Origin: Candidatus Kapaibacterium sp.
GTDB lineage: Bacteria > Bacteroidota > Ignavibacteria > Kapaibacteriales > UBA4661
Direction: 5' to 3'
Length of the DNA stretch: 32,888 bases
NCBI GenBank assembly: GCA_004292595.1
Contig: RDXM01000120.1
Location: 1 to 32,888, forward strand
Below the pieces are notes generated by a model. It saw nothing but the letters and a program-made list of their open reading frames with translations. It was not told the origin of the DNA and ran no database searches. Position 1 is the stretch's first letter. Every line of letters starts with the position of its first letter. A program made the position numbers and the translations under genes. Positions 26,161 through 32,888 of this stretch are shown here, one piece after another.

Positions 26161-26952
26161 ATGAAAAATACTACTCATCTTCGATATCCTTTCCTCTGGG
26201 GTATTTTCCTTATTGTCGCTCCATTACTGCATTCGTGTGGACTATTTTCTAATGCTCTCAATGAAAAGAGTTATGGCGTTTGGAATATCCGTGCTGGAGA
26301 GCGTGTTTTTATGCGAGATTCAAACGGTATCACGCGCTCTTTCCGCACAGACAAGGATATTCCCGCATTTTTGTATCGAGCCGACGACACCCTTTTTTAT
26401 TATTCGTCTGCGTGGGCTTCCTCAAAAAATATCAATAAAGCACCGCTATTTTTTGCGCACAATGAGCCTGAACTCCGCGCAAATGCTGTGGAGTTTGATA
26501 CCACATATTTTCGTGATTCCCGCTTTGATGTTGATATTATTAGCATTCCTTTTCGGTATCGCTTTCGACAGGGAGTAACGTTGCCTCCTTCATCTATCGC
26601 TTCGCCATTTTGTGGGGGAATATATGCTGGGTGGCGCGTGGATGCTGCTTTGCACAGTGTGCGTCTTCTCAAGAATGAAACCTTACGTAATTTCTCCACG
26701 AGCGGCTTTGGAATTGGTGTATTCACGGCTCTTGCGCCTGTGTATGTAAGCCCTTGGAATACCGATTATCGTACAATGGTTGAGTACGAAGGCTTAGGTC
26801 TAAATTACGGTTTTGCAATAATTTATGCCTATCAAAGTATAACAATTGGGGCGTTGCTTGGTTACGAGTTGCTTTTAGATGAGAATAGTGCGATTTGGGT
26901 CTATCACAATAGACCGTGGCTAGGTTTTTCGTTTGGATTGAATCTAAACTAA
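26161..26952 (+). CDS. Lipoprotein with predicted beta-rich fold, unrecognised
   Basis: The ATG at 26161 gives a 263-residue protein with a signal peptide and lipobox LLHSC (C26). A longer frame beginning inside kinase 3 is rejected because its first 48 residues come from noncoding sequence and shadow the kinase end. The mature part has alternating aromatic strands and GLGLNYGFAIIYAYQSITIGALLGYELL near the end, closing with GLNLN, reminiscent of small outer-membrane barrels of Bacteroidota. The family is not one I can name. It follows kinase 3 on the same strand with a 77-nt gap, so the two could be co-transcribed, and the lipoprotein could be a signal-sensing partner; that is conjecture. Confidence 0.75.
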   Translation: MKNTTHLRYPFLWGIFLIVAPLLHSCGLFSNALNEKSYGVWNIRAGERVFMRDSNGITRSFRTDKDIPAFLYRADDTLFYYSSAWASSKNINKAPLFFAHNEPELRANAVEFDTTYFRDSRFDVDIISIPFRYRFRQGVTLPPSSIASPFCGGIYAGWRVDAALHSVRLLKNETLRNFSTSGFGIGVFTALAPVYVSPWNTDYRTMVEYEGLGLNYGFAIIYAYQSITIGALLGYELLLDENSAIWVYHNRPWLGFSFGLNLN

Positions 26953-27012
26953 AGACACAGAACCAAACATTGAGCCTATAGCAATGTAGCATTCGAGTAG
27001 CTATTGAATGTT

Positions 27013-27222
27013 GAATGTTGGTAACTGGTCAGGTCTCAACAATGAAGAGGGGACGCAGATGAAGATGATGGAATGGATGAAGATGATAGTGATAAAAAAA
27101 ATCAGAGCGTGAATGCAGACCTCATCCGTTGTTGATGTTTTCTGCATTTTCATCATCTTCATCCATTCCATCATCTTCATCTGCGTCCTAAAAAATCATG
27201 ACCGGACTAGTTACGAATGTTG
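27013..27222. mobile_element. MITE with 8-bp target duplication
   Basis: The element spans 27021-27214 (194 bp). Perfect 8-bp direct repeats GAATGTTG flank it (27013-27020 and 27215-27222). Its outer inverted ends are GTAACTGGTCAGGTC and, read inward from the right, GTAACTAGTCCGGTC (13 of 15 identical). Inside these, a perfect 37-bp inverted repeat begins GGACGCAGATGAAGATGATG (27051-27087 against 27152-27188). It encodes nothing. Ends starting GTAA with 8-bp target duplications are known for the IS66 family, so an IS66-mobilised MITE is the best guess. It sits between the ends of a convergent lipoprotein and porin gene, the usual harmless target. Confidence 0.85.
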
Positions 27223-27237
27223 AATATATCGAAAATC

Positions 27238-28509
27238 TCATAATCCTAATTCCACTTGAAAACGTGCTATCCACGAGGCTTGCTCGGCAGGGAGTGTGCG
27301 AAGAATGTTATAGGTGAGGTCGCCTTGCACCTTGACGCGATGACCATTCAAAAAGCGCGTCAGGCAAAGCGTGTATTGTGTTTGTCCGTTCAAAAATGGC
27401 TTCACTTCTGGCACAGGCTCGACCGATGAATACCGCGCCGATACTTCCCAATTCTCCGCAACAAAATATCCTGCTTGCAGATTCAGTCCGTCGCCAGCAA
27501 ATGCGGCGCGAATACTTGTGCCGTCGCTGCTAAGAGGCTGTGCCATAAAGCGCCGTGCGTACTCGCCATAGAATGAAAATCCAGCGTATTTGAAAATACC
27601 ATCAATAAAAAAATTATCCATAGAACGCGCCTCAAAGAGCGTCGTGCCGATAGTTCCACCAGAGCGCAGAGCATTGTCATTCCGTGCGGCGGCGGCGGCA
27701 ATGTAGAATTTCGGAGATTTCTCGAAAGCAAGGTCGCTCACATAATAATCACCATTATTGGAAAAATTCCCAAGAGGAAAAAAAGACAACCGAGCAGCAT
27801 ACAAGAATTTATCGCTGATGCGCGGGGCAGGACTACGCCCCATGCCCGTTGCTACTGCCAAGCGCACACTCAAACGAGGGTGAAGAGAAGGGGTATCGCC
27901 GAAAGTATGCGAGTAATACGCATTTATGCCAACATCGCGGTCGAGATTAAAGGTTCTGTTTACAATAGAACGGTCAATAAATTGTTGTTCGCCCGACGAG
28001 ATGACGCGCTCACGATTGCCCGGAAGTTTGCCCTGCCCAATACCAAAATGCAAATTTGGCTGCACCCGATAGACAATCATCGCATCGCGCAATACGTTAA
28101 AAAATCCCGAGTTCTCAAAGTCCGTGTCGCTGCGCGAAAAGCCGAGTTGGAGGAGATAGGTGAGCTGGGGACTAACAACAAAACCATTCATCCGCATACG
28201 CACACGGCGAATGGTAAATTGTGCATCTTTTATCGAAAGGTCGCGTGCCGACTGGCTTTCAAGAGAGGCTTGATTTTGCATCCGAAAGCGTAGCGTGAGC
28301 ATCATTGCGCTATCGCTGGTAAAAAAATTGATGCCGTTGGTCAGGCGAAGATTATCGCTATTTTCGACAACTTCTTCTTGCGCCTTTGCTGAGACAACAA
28401 GGATGAGGCTCATCATCAGAAAAGACAACGCGCACCACAGATGATGTACGCTAACAATAGCAATAGTAGCAGCAGTGCGGATATGGATATATTGCTGGAA
28501 AACAGTCAT
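27238..28509 (-). CDS. OprO/OprP-like outer membrane porin
   Basis: This 423-residue protein has a signal peptide after a long N-terminal stretch (cleavage near VSAKAQ, residue 43). The mature part shows the pattern of the phosphate-selective porin O/P family: LTLRFRMQNQASLESQ, DAQFTIRRVRMRMNGFVVSPQLTYLLQLGFSR, then a loop-rich barrel and a C-terminal aromatic-alternating segment ending ARFQVELGL. The substrate may be phosphate or another anion; the family name alone does not settle it. It points toward the MITE and is divergent from the next gene, with 122 nt between starts. Nothing in its surroundings suggests a phosphate regulon, so regulation is unknown. Confidence 0.85.
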   Translation of the reverse strand: MTVFQQYIHIRTAATIAIVSVHHLWCALSFLMMSLILVVSAKAQEEVVENSDNLRLTNGINFFTSDSAMMLTLRFRMQNQASLESQSARDLSIKDAQFTIRRVRMRMNGFVVSPQLTYLLQLGFSRSDTDFENSGFFNVLRDAMIVYRVQPNLHFGIGQGKLPGNRERVISSGEQQFIDRSIVNRTFNLDRDVGINAYYSHTFGDTPSLHPRLSVRLAVATGMGRSPAPRISDKFLYAARLSFFPLGNFSNNGDYYVSDLAFEKSPKFYIAAAAARNDNALRSGGTIGTTLFEARSMDNFFIDGIFKYAGFSFYGEYARRFMAQPLSSDGTSIRAAFAGDGLNLQAGYFVAENWEVSARYSSVEPVPEVKPFLNGQTQYTLCLTRFLNGHRVKVQGDLTYNILRTLPAEQASWIARFQVELGL

Positions 28510-28631
28510 TATTGTAGTAAGTTGAAGTTATCAAGCATTATTTTCAACGCAAAAATTTCTTGATTAAACAAGTTCTGTGTTGTAAGTTTTGGGTTAAAAT
28601 GTTTGTGTCATTCTTTCAATGCGTACACATT

Positions 28632-29054
28632 ATGGGACTACGAGAAAAACGCACCCTCAACGAAATAAAAACTGTCGCGCAGCCCAGATACCAAGCAGAG
28701 CTGGATGAAGCAGTTGGATGGCATATTCCCATGAATCTTGACTGGGATTCAATGCCAGAATTGGAAGCTCCAATAGAAGGATTTATCAGAGACCAGTATG
28801 AGTACAGCTTTGCTCTTCTCGTAAAAATAATGAAAGCTATTGTTGTGGACGATATTGGCAAAGATGCGCTGCGAAGCCGTGTGCAATCTATTCTTTTTAT
28901 CAATTACAACAAAACTGGCGCCGACACTGGCGAGAGAAAAACAGAGATTAAGAATGGATGCCTCGAAATTCACTGCGGCTGGGGCAGTTATTCTTCGGAA
29001 TACTACGATAACTATAATAATGAATTTCAAAAACTAATTGAGGATTTGCTATGA
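28632..29054 (+). CDS. Unrecognised small protein A of a two-gene unit
   Basis: This 140-residue protein has no signal peptide or membrane helix and belongs to no family I recognise. The ATG at 28632 is preferred; longer frames from 28560 (TTG) or 28599 (ATG) add a hydrophobic, cysteine-containing stretch of weak coding character. Residues about 20-92 (RYQAELDEAVGWHIPMNLDW to RSRVQSILFINYN) match the C-terminal domain of the overlapping gene B: LDWDSMP (W38) corresponds to VEWETLP (W153), and DIGKDALRSRV to DTGRTALLSVK, each followed by an alternating hydrophobic strand. Its stop codon overlaps the start of gene B by 4 nt (ATGA), which implies translational coupling and near 1:1 production. 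The C-terminus has a Y- and N-rich loop (WGSYSSEYYDNYNN). Confidence 0.72.
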   Translation: MGLREKRTLNEIKTVAQPRYQAELDEAVGWHIPMNLDWDSMPELEAPIEGFIRDQYEYSFALLVKIMKAIVVDDIGKDALRSRVQSILFINYNKTGADTGERKTEIKNGCLEIHCGWGSYSSEYYDNYNNEFQKLIEDLL

Positions 29055-29773
29055 GTAGCAACGAATGGAACTCCACACTGGCGAAAATTCCTGTTCGCTC
29101 GGTACGCTCAATTTTAAGCGACCTTGCCGAAGTACGGATGCAATTCAATCAAGGACGAAAAGTAACGTTGCCGATTGTACAAGTACATTTATCAAGCGGC
29201 GCAACGTTGGAGGGATACGTGATTGCGTTGGATTCGCACCGCAATCAGGAAACACTTGTCCTGCATTCGCCACGCGGCGAATATCGTCTGCCACATCAAG
29301 ATTTGATTTATATTGAAGCCCGCTTCATTATCGGTATTACGGTCTTAGACGCACAAAAAGTTGCATCCCAGCTTAGTGGTGGTGCGGTTGTAGAGGTTTC
29401 TGCCGAGCAGCAAAGCATCTCCAAACTGGACGTAAAACGCTTTATTTCGCAGTATCTTGAAGACTTTAAGCAGCTTGAAAACATTGAGATTTCTTGCGAT
29501 GTAGAATGGGAAACGCTTCCAGCAGGCAACAGCACCTATTTGAACTTGAAAGATGAAATCGCAGCATTTTTTGATGCGTTGAGCGAAATCATGCGCTACG
29601 ACACCGGACGCACCGCTCTTCTGTCGGTCAAGAAGATTATGATTCGTGCTGGAAATGCCCTCGAAGCAAGCAAAAACGACGATACGCTGACGGTGCAAAG
29701 TGTGTATCTTGATGCACCGCGCCGCGTGAGCGACCGCATTGCCATTCAAGCAGCGATTGAAAAAGCCTTGTAA
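29051..29773 (+). CDS. Unrecognised protein B with Sm-like N-terminal domain
   Basis: This 240-residue cytoplasmic protein has two domains. The N-terminal part (about 15-100) reads like an Sm/LSm fold: a helix (SVRSILSDLAEVRMQFNQGRK) then the Sm1 pattern VQVHLSSGATLEGYVIALD (43-61), with hydrophobic residues alternating, L47-x-x-G50, L53-x-G55 and D61, and a second strand region LVLHSPRGEYRLPHQDLIYI resembling Sm2. A low-complexity linker (about 100-125) leads to a C-terminal domain (about 127-240) that is homologous to protein A (W153, D184-x-G186). It follows gene A with an ATGA overlap. The Sm-like reading is mine, from the motif, and would imply RNA binding or ring-forming. The pairing suggests an obligate complex of A with B. 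No known system matches. Confidence 0.72.
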   Translation: MSSNEWNSTLAKIPVRSVRSILSDLAEVRMQFNQGRKVTLPIVQVHLSSGATLEGYVIALDSHRNQETLVLHSPRGEYRLPHQDLIYIEARFIIGITVLDAQKVASQLSGGAVVEVSAEQQSISKLDVKRFISQYLEDFKQLENIEISCDVEWETLPAGNSTYLNLKDEIAAFFDALSEIMRYDTGRTALLSVKKIMIRAGNALEASKNDDTLTVQSVYLDAPRRVSDRIAIQAAIEKAL

Positions 29774-29927
29774 AGTGATAAACACCGTAGTTCAAGGCAT
29801 AAAATTTTCTCTTACGCTAAATAAACTTTTTGCGTAAATTCCGTACTGTTGTGTGTTCAGTAGATTGCGGCATACATTCATTCCGCACTCCAATATGCTC
29901 GTTTGCGAAAGTCCTACATCATTCTAT

Positions 29928-30030
29928 ACTGAAAAAGGTTTGTTGCTTCAGATGTAGTCCGCCTTCAAGGCGGACTACATCTCAACTCCTTCACGTTTCG
30001 ATGTGCAGTTTTTACCCATTTTTAGTATGC
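29928..30030 (+). repeat. Dispersed intergenic repeat, copy 2, interrupted by a palindrome
   Basis: It has the blocks of copy 1, AAAAGGTTTG, AGATGTA, TCAACTCCTTCAC, TTTCGAT and TGCAGTTTTTACCC then TTTTTAGTAT, but between AGATGTA and TCA the 4-nt spacer of copy 1 is replaced by a longer palindromic sequence. It lies 81 nt upstream of the E1 start. Confidence 0.65.
29951..29981. repeat. 31-nt perfect palindrome
   Basis: GATGTAGTCCGCCTT and AAGGCGGACTACATC are perfect reverse complements with a single C between them. It would fold into a 15-bp hairpin in RNA on either strand, or a cruciform in DNA. Confidence 0.95.
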
Positions 30031-30111
30031 AATACGCTCTGGCTCAGAGGTCTTTCCATTCATTAAGCAATTCTTCAAATTTTTTCTTCATAATTTTTTA
30101 AGGATTTCGGT

Positions 30112-32319
30112 ATGTCCAAGAAAAACGCCCCTGTTGCGGCGAAAAAGTCCGCACAAGTGCCTTCGGCAAAAAATGGCAATGGCAATAGTAATGGCAACGG
30201 AAATGGTAGTGCTGCTGCGCCGAAAAATGGTGCGCCCGCTCCGCAAGCCACTGCGAATGCGGCTTCTGGGAAATTTGAAAAAGGCTACACCTTCGATACC
30301 ACGGGCTTCGACAAAGCAACTGTTGTCGATTGGTATCGCATGATGCACTTGGGGCGCAAGCTCGACGAAAAAGCAGCAAATTACCTGAAGCTCGCAAAAG
30401 GCTGGTCGTATCACGCCCCGTGCGCTGGACACGAAGGTATCCAGCTTGCCATTGGTAAAATTTTTCGTCCCGCAAAAGATTATTTTTATCCGTATTACCG
30501 CGATTTCCTCTCGTGCATTGCGGCGGGAATTTCGCCCGATGAAATCATTATGAATGGTCTGAGCAAAGCGGCGGACGTGTCGAGCGGCGGCAGAAATATG
30601 TCGAACCACTTTGCAAAAATTCCACTTCGCATTCAGAACCGTTCTGCGCTCACGGGCAATCATTCGCAAATGGCAGCAGGAACAGCGCGAGCAATCAAGA
30701 AGTATAATGGCGATGAGCTGGTAATTTATTCTGGCGGCGAATCTGCTTGCTCGGAAGGCTATTTCTACGAATCGGTGAATGGTGCGTGCCGCGAGAAGTT
30801 GCCTGTTATCTACGTGATTCAAAACAACGGTTTCGGTATTTCTGTGCCAGTGCGCGAACAAAGTGCGAACACACGCATTTCCGATAACTTCAGAGGCTTT
30901 GGCAATCTGCTCATTATCAACGTGGACGGACGCGATCCCTTTGCTTCCTATCGCGCACTCCAAGAAGCGCAGAAATACGTGCTTGCTGGCAAAGGTCCCG
31001 CAATGGTTCACGCCGAGTGCGACCGCTTGCTTTCGCACTCCAACTCCGATAATCAAGACCTCTACCGCACCAAAGAAGAAATCGCCGAAATGCTCCCACG
31101 CGACCCCATTCCGAGAATGCGAGCAACCGTTTTAGAAAAAGGCTTCGCAACCGAAGAGCAGCTCGTGGCAATGGAAGCGCAAAACCGCGAGGACATTTTT
31201 GCCGCAGCCGACCGCGTAGAGCCACTTCCCATGCCCGACCCGTCGGAAAACGAGCAATTCCTCATCCCTGAGCCACTCGTCGGCTACAACCACGATGATA
31301 CCTTCGTTAGCGACCCAAGCGCACCGCAAATCACCTTCCGCGAGGGTGTCAATCACGGGATGCGCACGGAGTTTCGTCGCAATCCGAACACATTCCTTTG
31401 GGGACAAGACGTTGCTTCCAAGGAAAAGCAAGGTATTTTCAACGTTCCAAAAGGCTTGATGACCGAATTTGGTAATGAGCGTATTTTCAATGCGCCGATT
31501 GCAGAGGACTTCATTGTCGGCACGGCGAATGGTTTCTGTCGCTACCGCGATGATATTCGTGTGGTGGTCGAAGGTGCGGAATTTGCTGATTACTTCTGGC
31601 CTGCAATGGAAGCATACATCGAATGTACGCATGAATACTGGCGCACGAAAGGGCAGTATTCGCCGAACATGGTGATTCGCCTTGCAAGCGGCGGCTACAT
31701 TCAAGGTGGCTTGTATCACTCACAAAACCTCGACGCACTCTTCGCGCACCTTCCGGGCGCACGCGTGGTCTGTCCTGCCTTTGCTGATGATGCCGTTGGC
31801 TTGATGCGCCATGCAATTCGTTCTAAAGGACTTACGGTTTTTATCGAACCCAAATTCTTGTATAATTATCGTCCAACATCAACATCCATTCCCGACGATG
31901 ATTTCATGATTCCCTTTGGCAAAGCAAAGACGCGCCGTGCTGGACGCGATTTGACCATTATTTCCTACGGCAATGCGATTCATCTTTCCTTGCAAGCGGC
32001 AGAAACCATATCAAAAGAAGGAATTGATGCGGAAGTGATTGACCTGCGCTCGCTTGCGCCGTGGGACAAGCAAACCGTGTTTGCATCGGTTCGGAAAACA
32101 AATCGTGTGCTGGTAGCGCATGAACACTACAAAACAGGCGGTTTTGGCGGCGAAATTTCTTCCAGCATTCAAGAAGAATGTTTTGAATACTTGGACGCAC
32201 CCGTTGGGCGTGTTGCCTCGAAAGATATTCCCGTCGGCTTTGCGAAGGCACTTGAAATGGACATCTTGCTCTCTGCCGACAAAATTGCAGAAGCTGCACG
32301 GAAAGTGATGAAGTATTAG
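30112..32319 (+). CDS. 2-oxoacid dehydrogenase E1, alpha-beta fusion
   Basis: This 735-residue thiamine-diphosphate enzyme joins E1 alpha and E1 beta in one chain and should catalyse oxidative decarboxylation of a branched-chain 2-oxoacid (or pyruvate), feeding a separate E2/E3. Residues 1-60 form a low-complexity tail of A, K, N, G and S, including an NG-rich run. The alpha part (about 70-370) has the TPP/Mg motif as GES (209-211), then 26 residues, then N238-N239; the family norm is GDG-x26-NN. The beta part (about 410-735) has the catalytic glutamate E465 in APIAEDFIVG and the LASGGYIQGGLYHSQ loop; the conserved SYGNAIHLSLQAAETI and LAPWDKQTV match E1 beta C-terminal regions. An AAGGA sequence lies 7 nt before the ATG. 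No E2 or E3 gene is adjacent in the window. A terminator follows. Confidence 0.92.
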   Translation: MSKKNAPVAAKKSAQVPSAKNGNGNSNGNGNGSAAAPKNGAPAPQATANAASGKFEKGYTFDTTGFDKATVVDWYRMMHLGRKLDEKAANYLKLAKGWSYHAPCAGHEGIQLAIGKIFRPAKDYFYPYYRDFLSCIAAGISPDEIIMNGLSKAADVSSGGRNMSNHFAKIPLRIQNRSALTGNHSQMAAGTARAIKKYNGDELVIYSGGESACSEGYFYESVNGACREKLPVIYVIQNNGFGISVPVREQSANTRISDNFRGFGNLLIINVDGRDPFASYRALQEAQKYVLAGKGPAMVHAECDRLLSHSNSDNQDLYRTKEEIAEMLPRDPIPRMRATVLEKGFATEEQLVAMEAQNREDIFAAADRVEPLPMPDPSENEQFLIPEPLVGYNHDDTFVSDPSAPQITFREGVNHGMRTEFRRNPNTFLWGQDVASKEKQGIFNVPKGLMTEFGNERIFNAPIAEDFIVGTANGFCRYRDDIRVVVEGAEFADYFWPAMEAYIECTHEYWRTKGQYSPNMVIRLASGGYIQGGLYHSQNLDALFAHLPGARVVCPAFADDAVGLMRHAIRSKGLTVFIEPKFLYNYRPTSTSIPDDDFMIPFGKAKTRRAGRDLTIISYGNAIHLSLQAAETISKEGIDAEVIDLRSLAPWDKQTVFASVRKTNRVLVAHEHYKTGGFGGEISSSIQEECFEYLDAPVGRVASKDIPVGFAKALEMDILLSADKIAEAARKVMKY

Positions 32320-32356
32320 AATGGCAGTTTGACCAATGCAGTATGTATGCACTATG

Positions 32357-32395
32357 CGGGCAGTCTGAAAATATCAGGCTACCCGTTGTTTTTTT
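32357..32395 (+). terminator. Rho-independent terminator of the E1 gene
   Basis: CGGG..AG..CTGA and TCAG..CT..CCCG form an imperfect stem (32357-32385) around AAATA, followed by a T-rich run to 32395. It lies 38 nt after the E1 stop. Confidence 0.85.
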
Positions 32396-32439
32396 AGTAC
32401 AGTCTTGGGTGCGTCATTTGTCATTGCGCATTACTTTTC

Positions 32440-32888
32440 TGGGTCGTGTCCTAAGAGTGTTGCTATGTAGTATTCAAGTCTATTTCTAGGCATGAAAAGA
32501 AAAGAAAGCACAAAAAAGTCAGGAAAACGGCGTAGTTTTCTGACATGGCTTGTACAGAAATCATTCTCGTCTGCTGTCCTGACTGCAACAGCGAAAAGAT
32601 AAAACGCAACGGAAAAAGCAAGATCTACCAACAACGGTACTATTGCCAATGGTGCAAACGCAGTTTCCAACGACACTATCAGAGGAAAGCAGGACACCAG
32701 AGGTGCGGAGCATGGTCGTTTCCATGACCATGCGTAAGAGTGGCATCCGTGACATTGAAGAGGTCTTGGATATTCACCGTGATAGCGTCTCATGCCCAGC
32801 AATCCGCCGTGCAGCCGATGCCATGCCCAGCACGCCAGCACTCAAAGCCCGCGTGGTACGCACGGCTGAATTGGATGAGTTTTGGTCA
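32440..32888 (+). mobile_element. IS1-family insertion sequence, left part, cut by window edge
   Basis: A transposase of the IS1 family begins at 32545 and continues to the window end. The left boundary is not certain: the sequence change after the E1 terminator, around GGGTCGTGTCCTAAGAG (32441), is the likely left end. No right end or target duplication can be seen. Confidence 0.55.
32545..32888 (+). pseudogene. IS1-family transposase, frameshifted
   Basis: The first frame (32545-32727) encodes an InsA-like zinc ribbon: VCCPDCNSEKIKRNGKSK and YYCQWCKRSFQRHY, with the CxxC...CxxC metal site usual in IS1. This frame stops after about 60 codons. The continuation is in the +2 frame from about 32690: TPEVRSMVVSMTMRKSGIRD and IEEVLDIHRDSV, the InsA helix-turn-helix region, then TAELDEFWS, which matches the start of the InsB catalytic part. 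Two frames therefore must join between zinc ribbon and HTH, earlier than the programmed shift of classical IS1 (which lies at the end of insA), and I see no A6C slippery site there. The transposase is therefore likely disabled by a one-base deletion or two-base insertion, unless a sequencing error is involved. Confidence 0.75.

Larger units (their letters stand above)
29774..30111. other. Intergenic region with repeat copy 2 and a palindrome
   Basis: The 338 bases between gene B and the E1 gene contain repeat copy 2 (29928-30030) with a 31-nt palindrome inside it, both listed separately, and an AAGGA ribosome binding site for the E1 gene at 30100-30104. The first ~150 bases show nothing recognisable, and no open frame there looks coding. 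Confidence 0.5.

Noticed and set aside
30088-31056. 322-codon minus-strand frame opposite the E1 gene
   Set aside because: Shadow of the E1 alpha part, whose motifs are unambiguous.

Overview
The window looks like a chromosomal segment from a Gram-negative member of the Bacteroidota/Chlorobiota (FCB) group. The evidence is a secreted protein with a type IX secretion (Por) C-terminal sorting domain, several lipoprotein and outer-membrane signal peptides, TPR-type sensor kinases of the kind common in that group, a CrtI-type carotenoid desaturase, and mostly weak Shine-Dalgarno signals. A lineage near Chlorobiota/Kapaibacteriota is a guess from the style of the repeat-containing secreted protein. 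There are no rRNA or tRNA genes and no CRISPR array that I can see.

Layout. 1-550 (minus): a short thioredoxin-like protein, cut by a stop codon after which the frame stays open to the window edge, with a small two-helix membrane protein overlapping its start. 767-2749 (plus): TPR histidine kinase 1. 2769-8076 (minus): a large type IX-secreted repeat protein and a two-OmpA-domain outer membrane protein, separated by two adjacent palindromic mobile repeats. 8377-10335 (minus): TPR histidine kinase 2. 10585-17195 (minus): crtI, a leucine-rich-repeat protein, an MFS exporter, an alpha/beta-hydrolase lipoprotein and a cystathionine beta-synthase. 17341-20261 (minus): a FadL-like outer membrane channel and a Gly/Ser-rich lipoprotein. 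20680-26952 (plus): sppA, an unrecognised protein with a duplicated domain, TPR histidine kinase 3 and a lipoprotein. 27013-27222: a complete MITE with target-site duplication. 27238-28509 (minus): an OprO/OprP-like porin. 28632-29773 (plus): an unrecognised two-gene unit, one member carrying an Sm-like N-terminal domain. 30112-32319 (plus): a fused E1 alpha-beta 2-oxoacid dehydrogenase. About 32440 to the end: an IS1-family element running off the window, with a frameshifted transposase.

How it fits together. Much of the content concerns the cell envelope: secreted adhesin-like protein, OmpA protein, FadL, porin, lipoproteins and SppA. Three sensor kinases sit among them with no adjacent response regulator. 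The metabolic genes (crtI, cystathionine beta-synthase, E1 dehydrogenase) stand alone without pathway neighbours.

The most novel-looking material is (1) the two-gene unit at 28632-29773, in which two overlapping genes share a paralogous domain and only the second has an Sm-like fold; (2) the duplicated-domain protein at 22987-23724; and (3) a rich set of small non-coding repeats: a 194-bp MITE with 8-bp target duplications, paired double-hairpin elements at 5544-5843, and a three-copy intergenic repeat of about 70 bp, one copy of which carries a 31-nt perfect palindrome.
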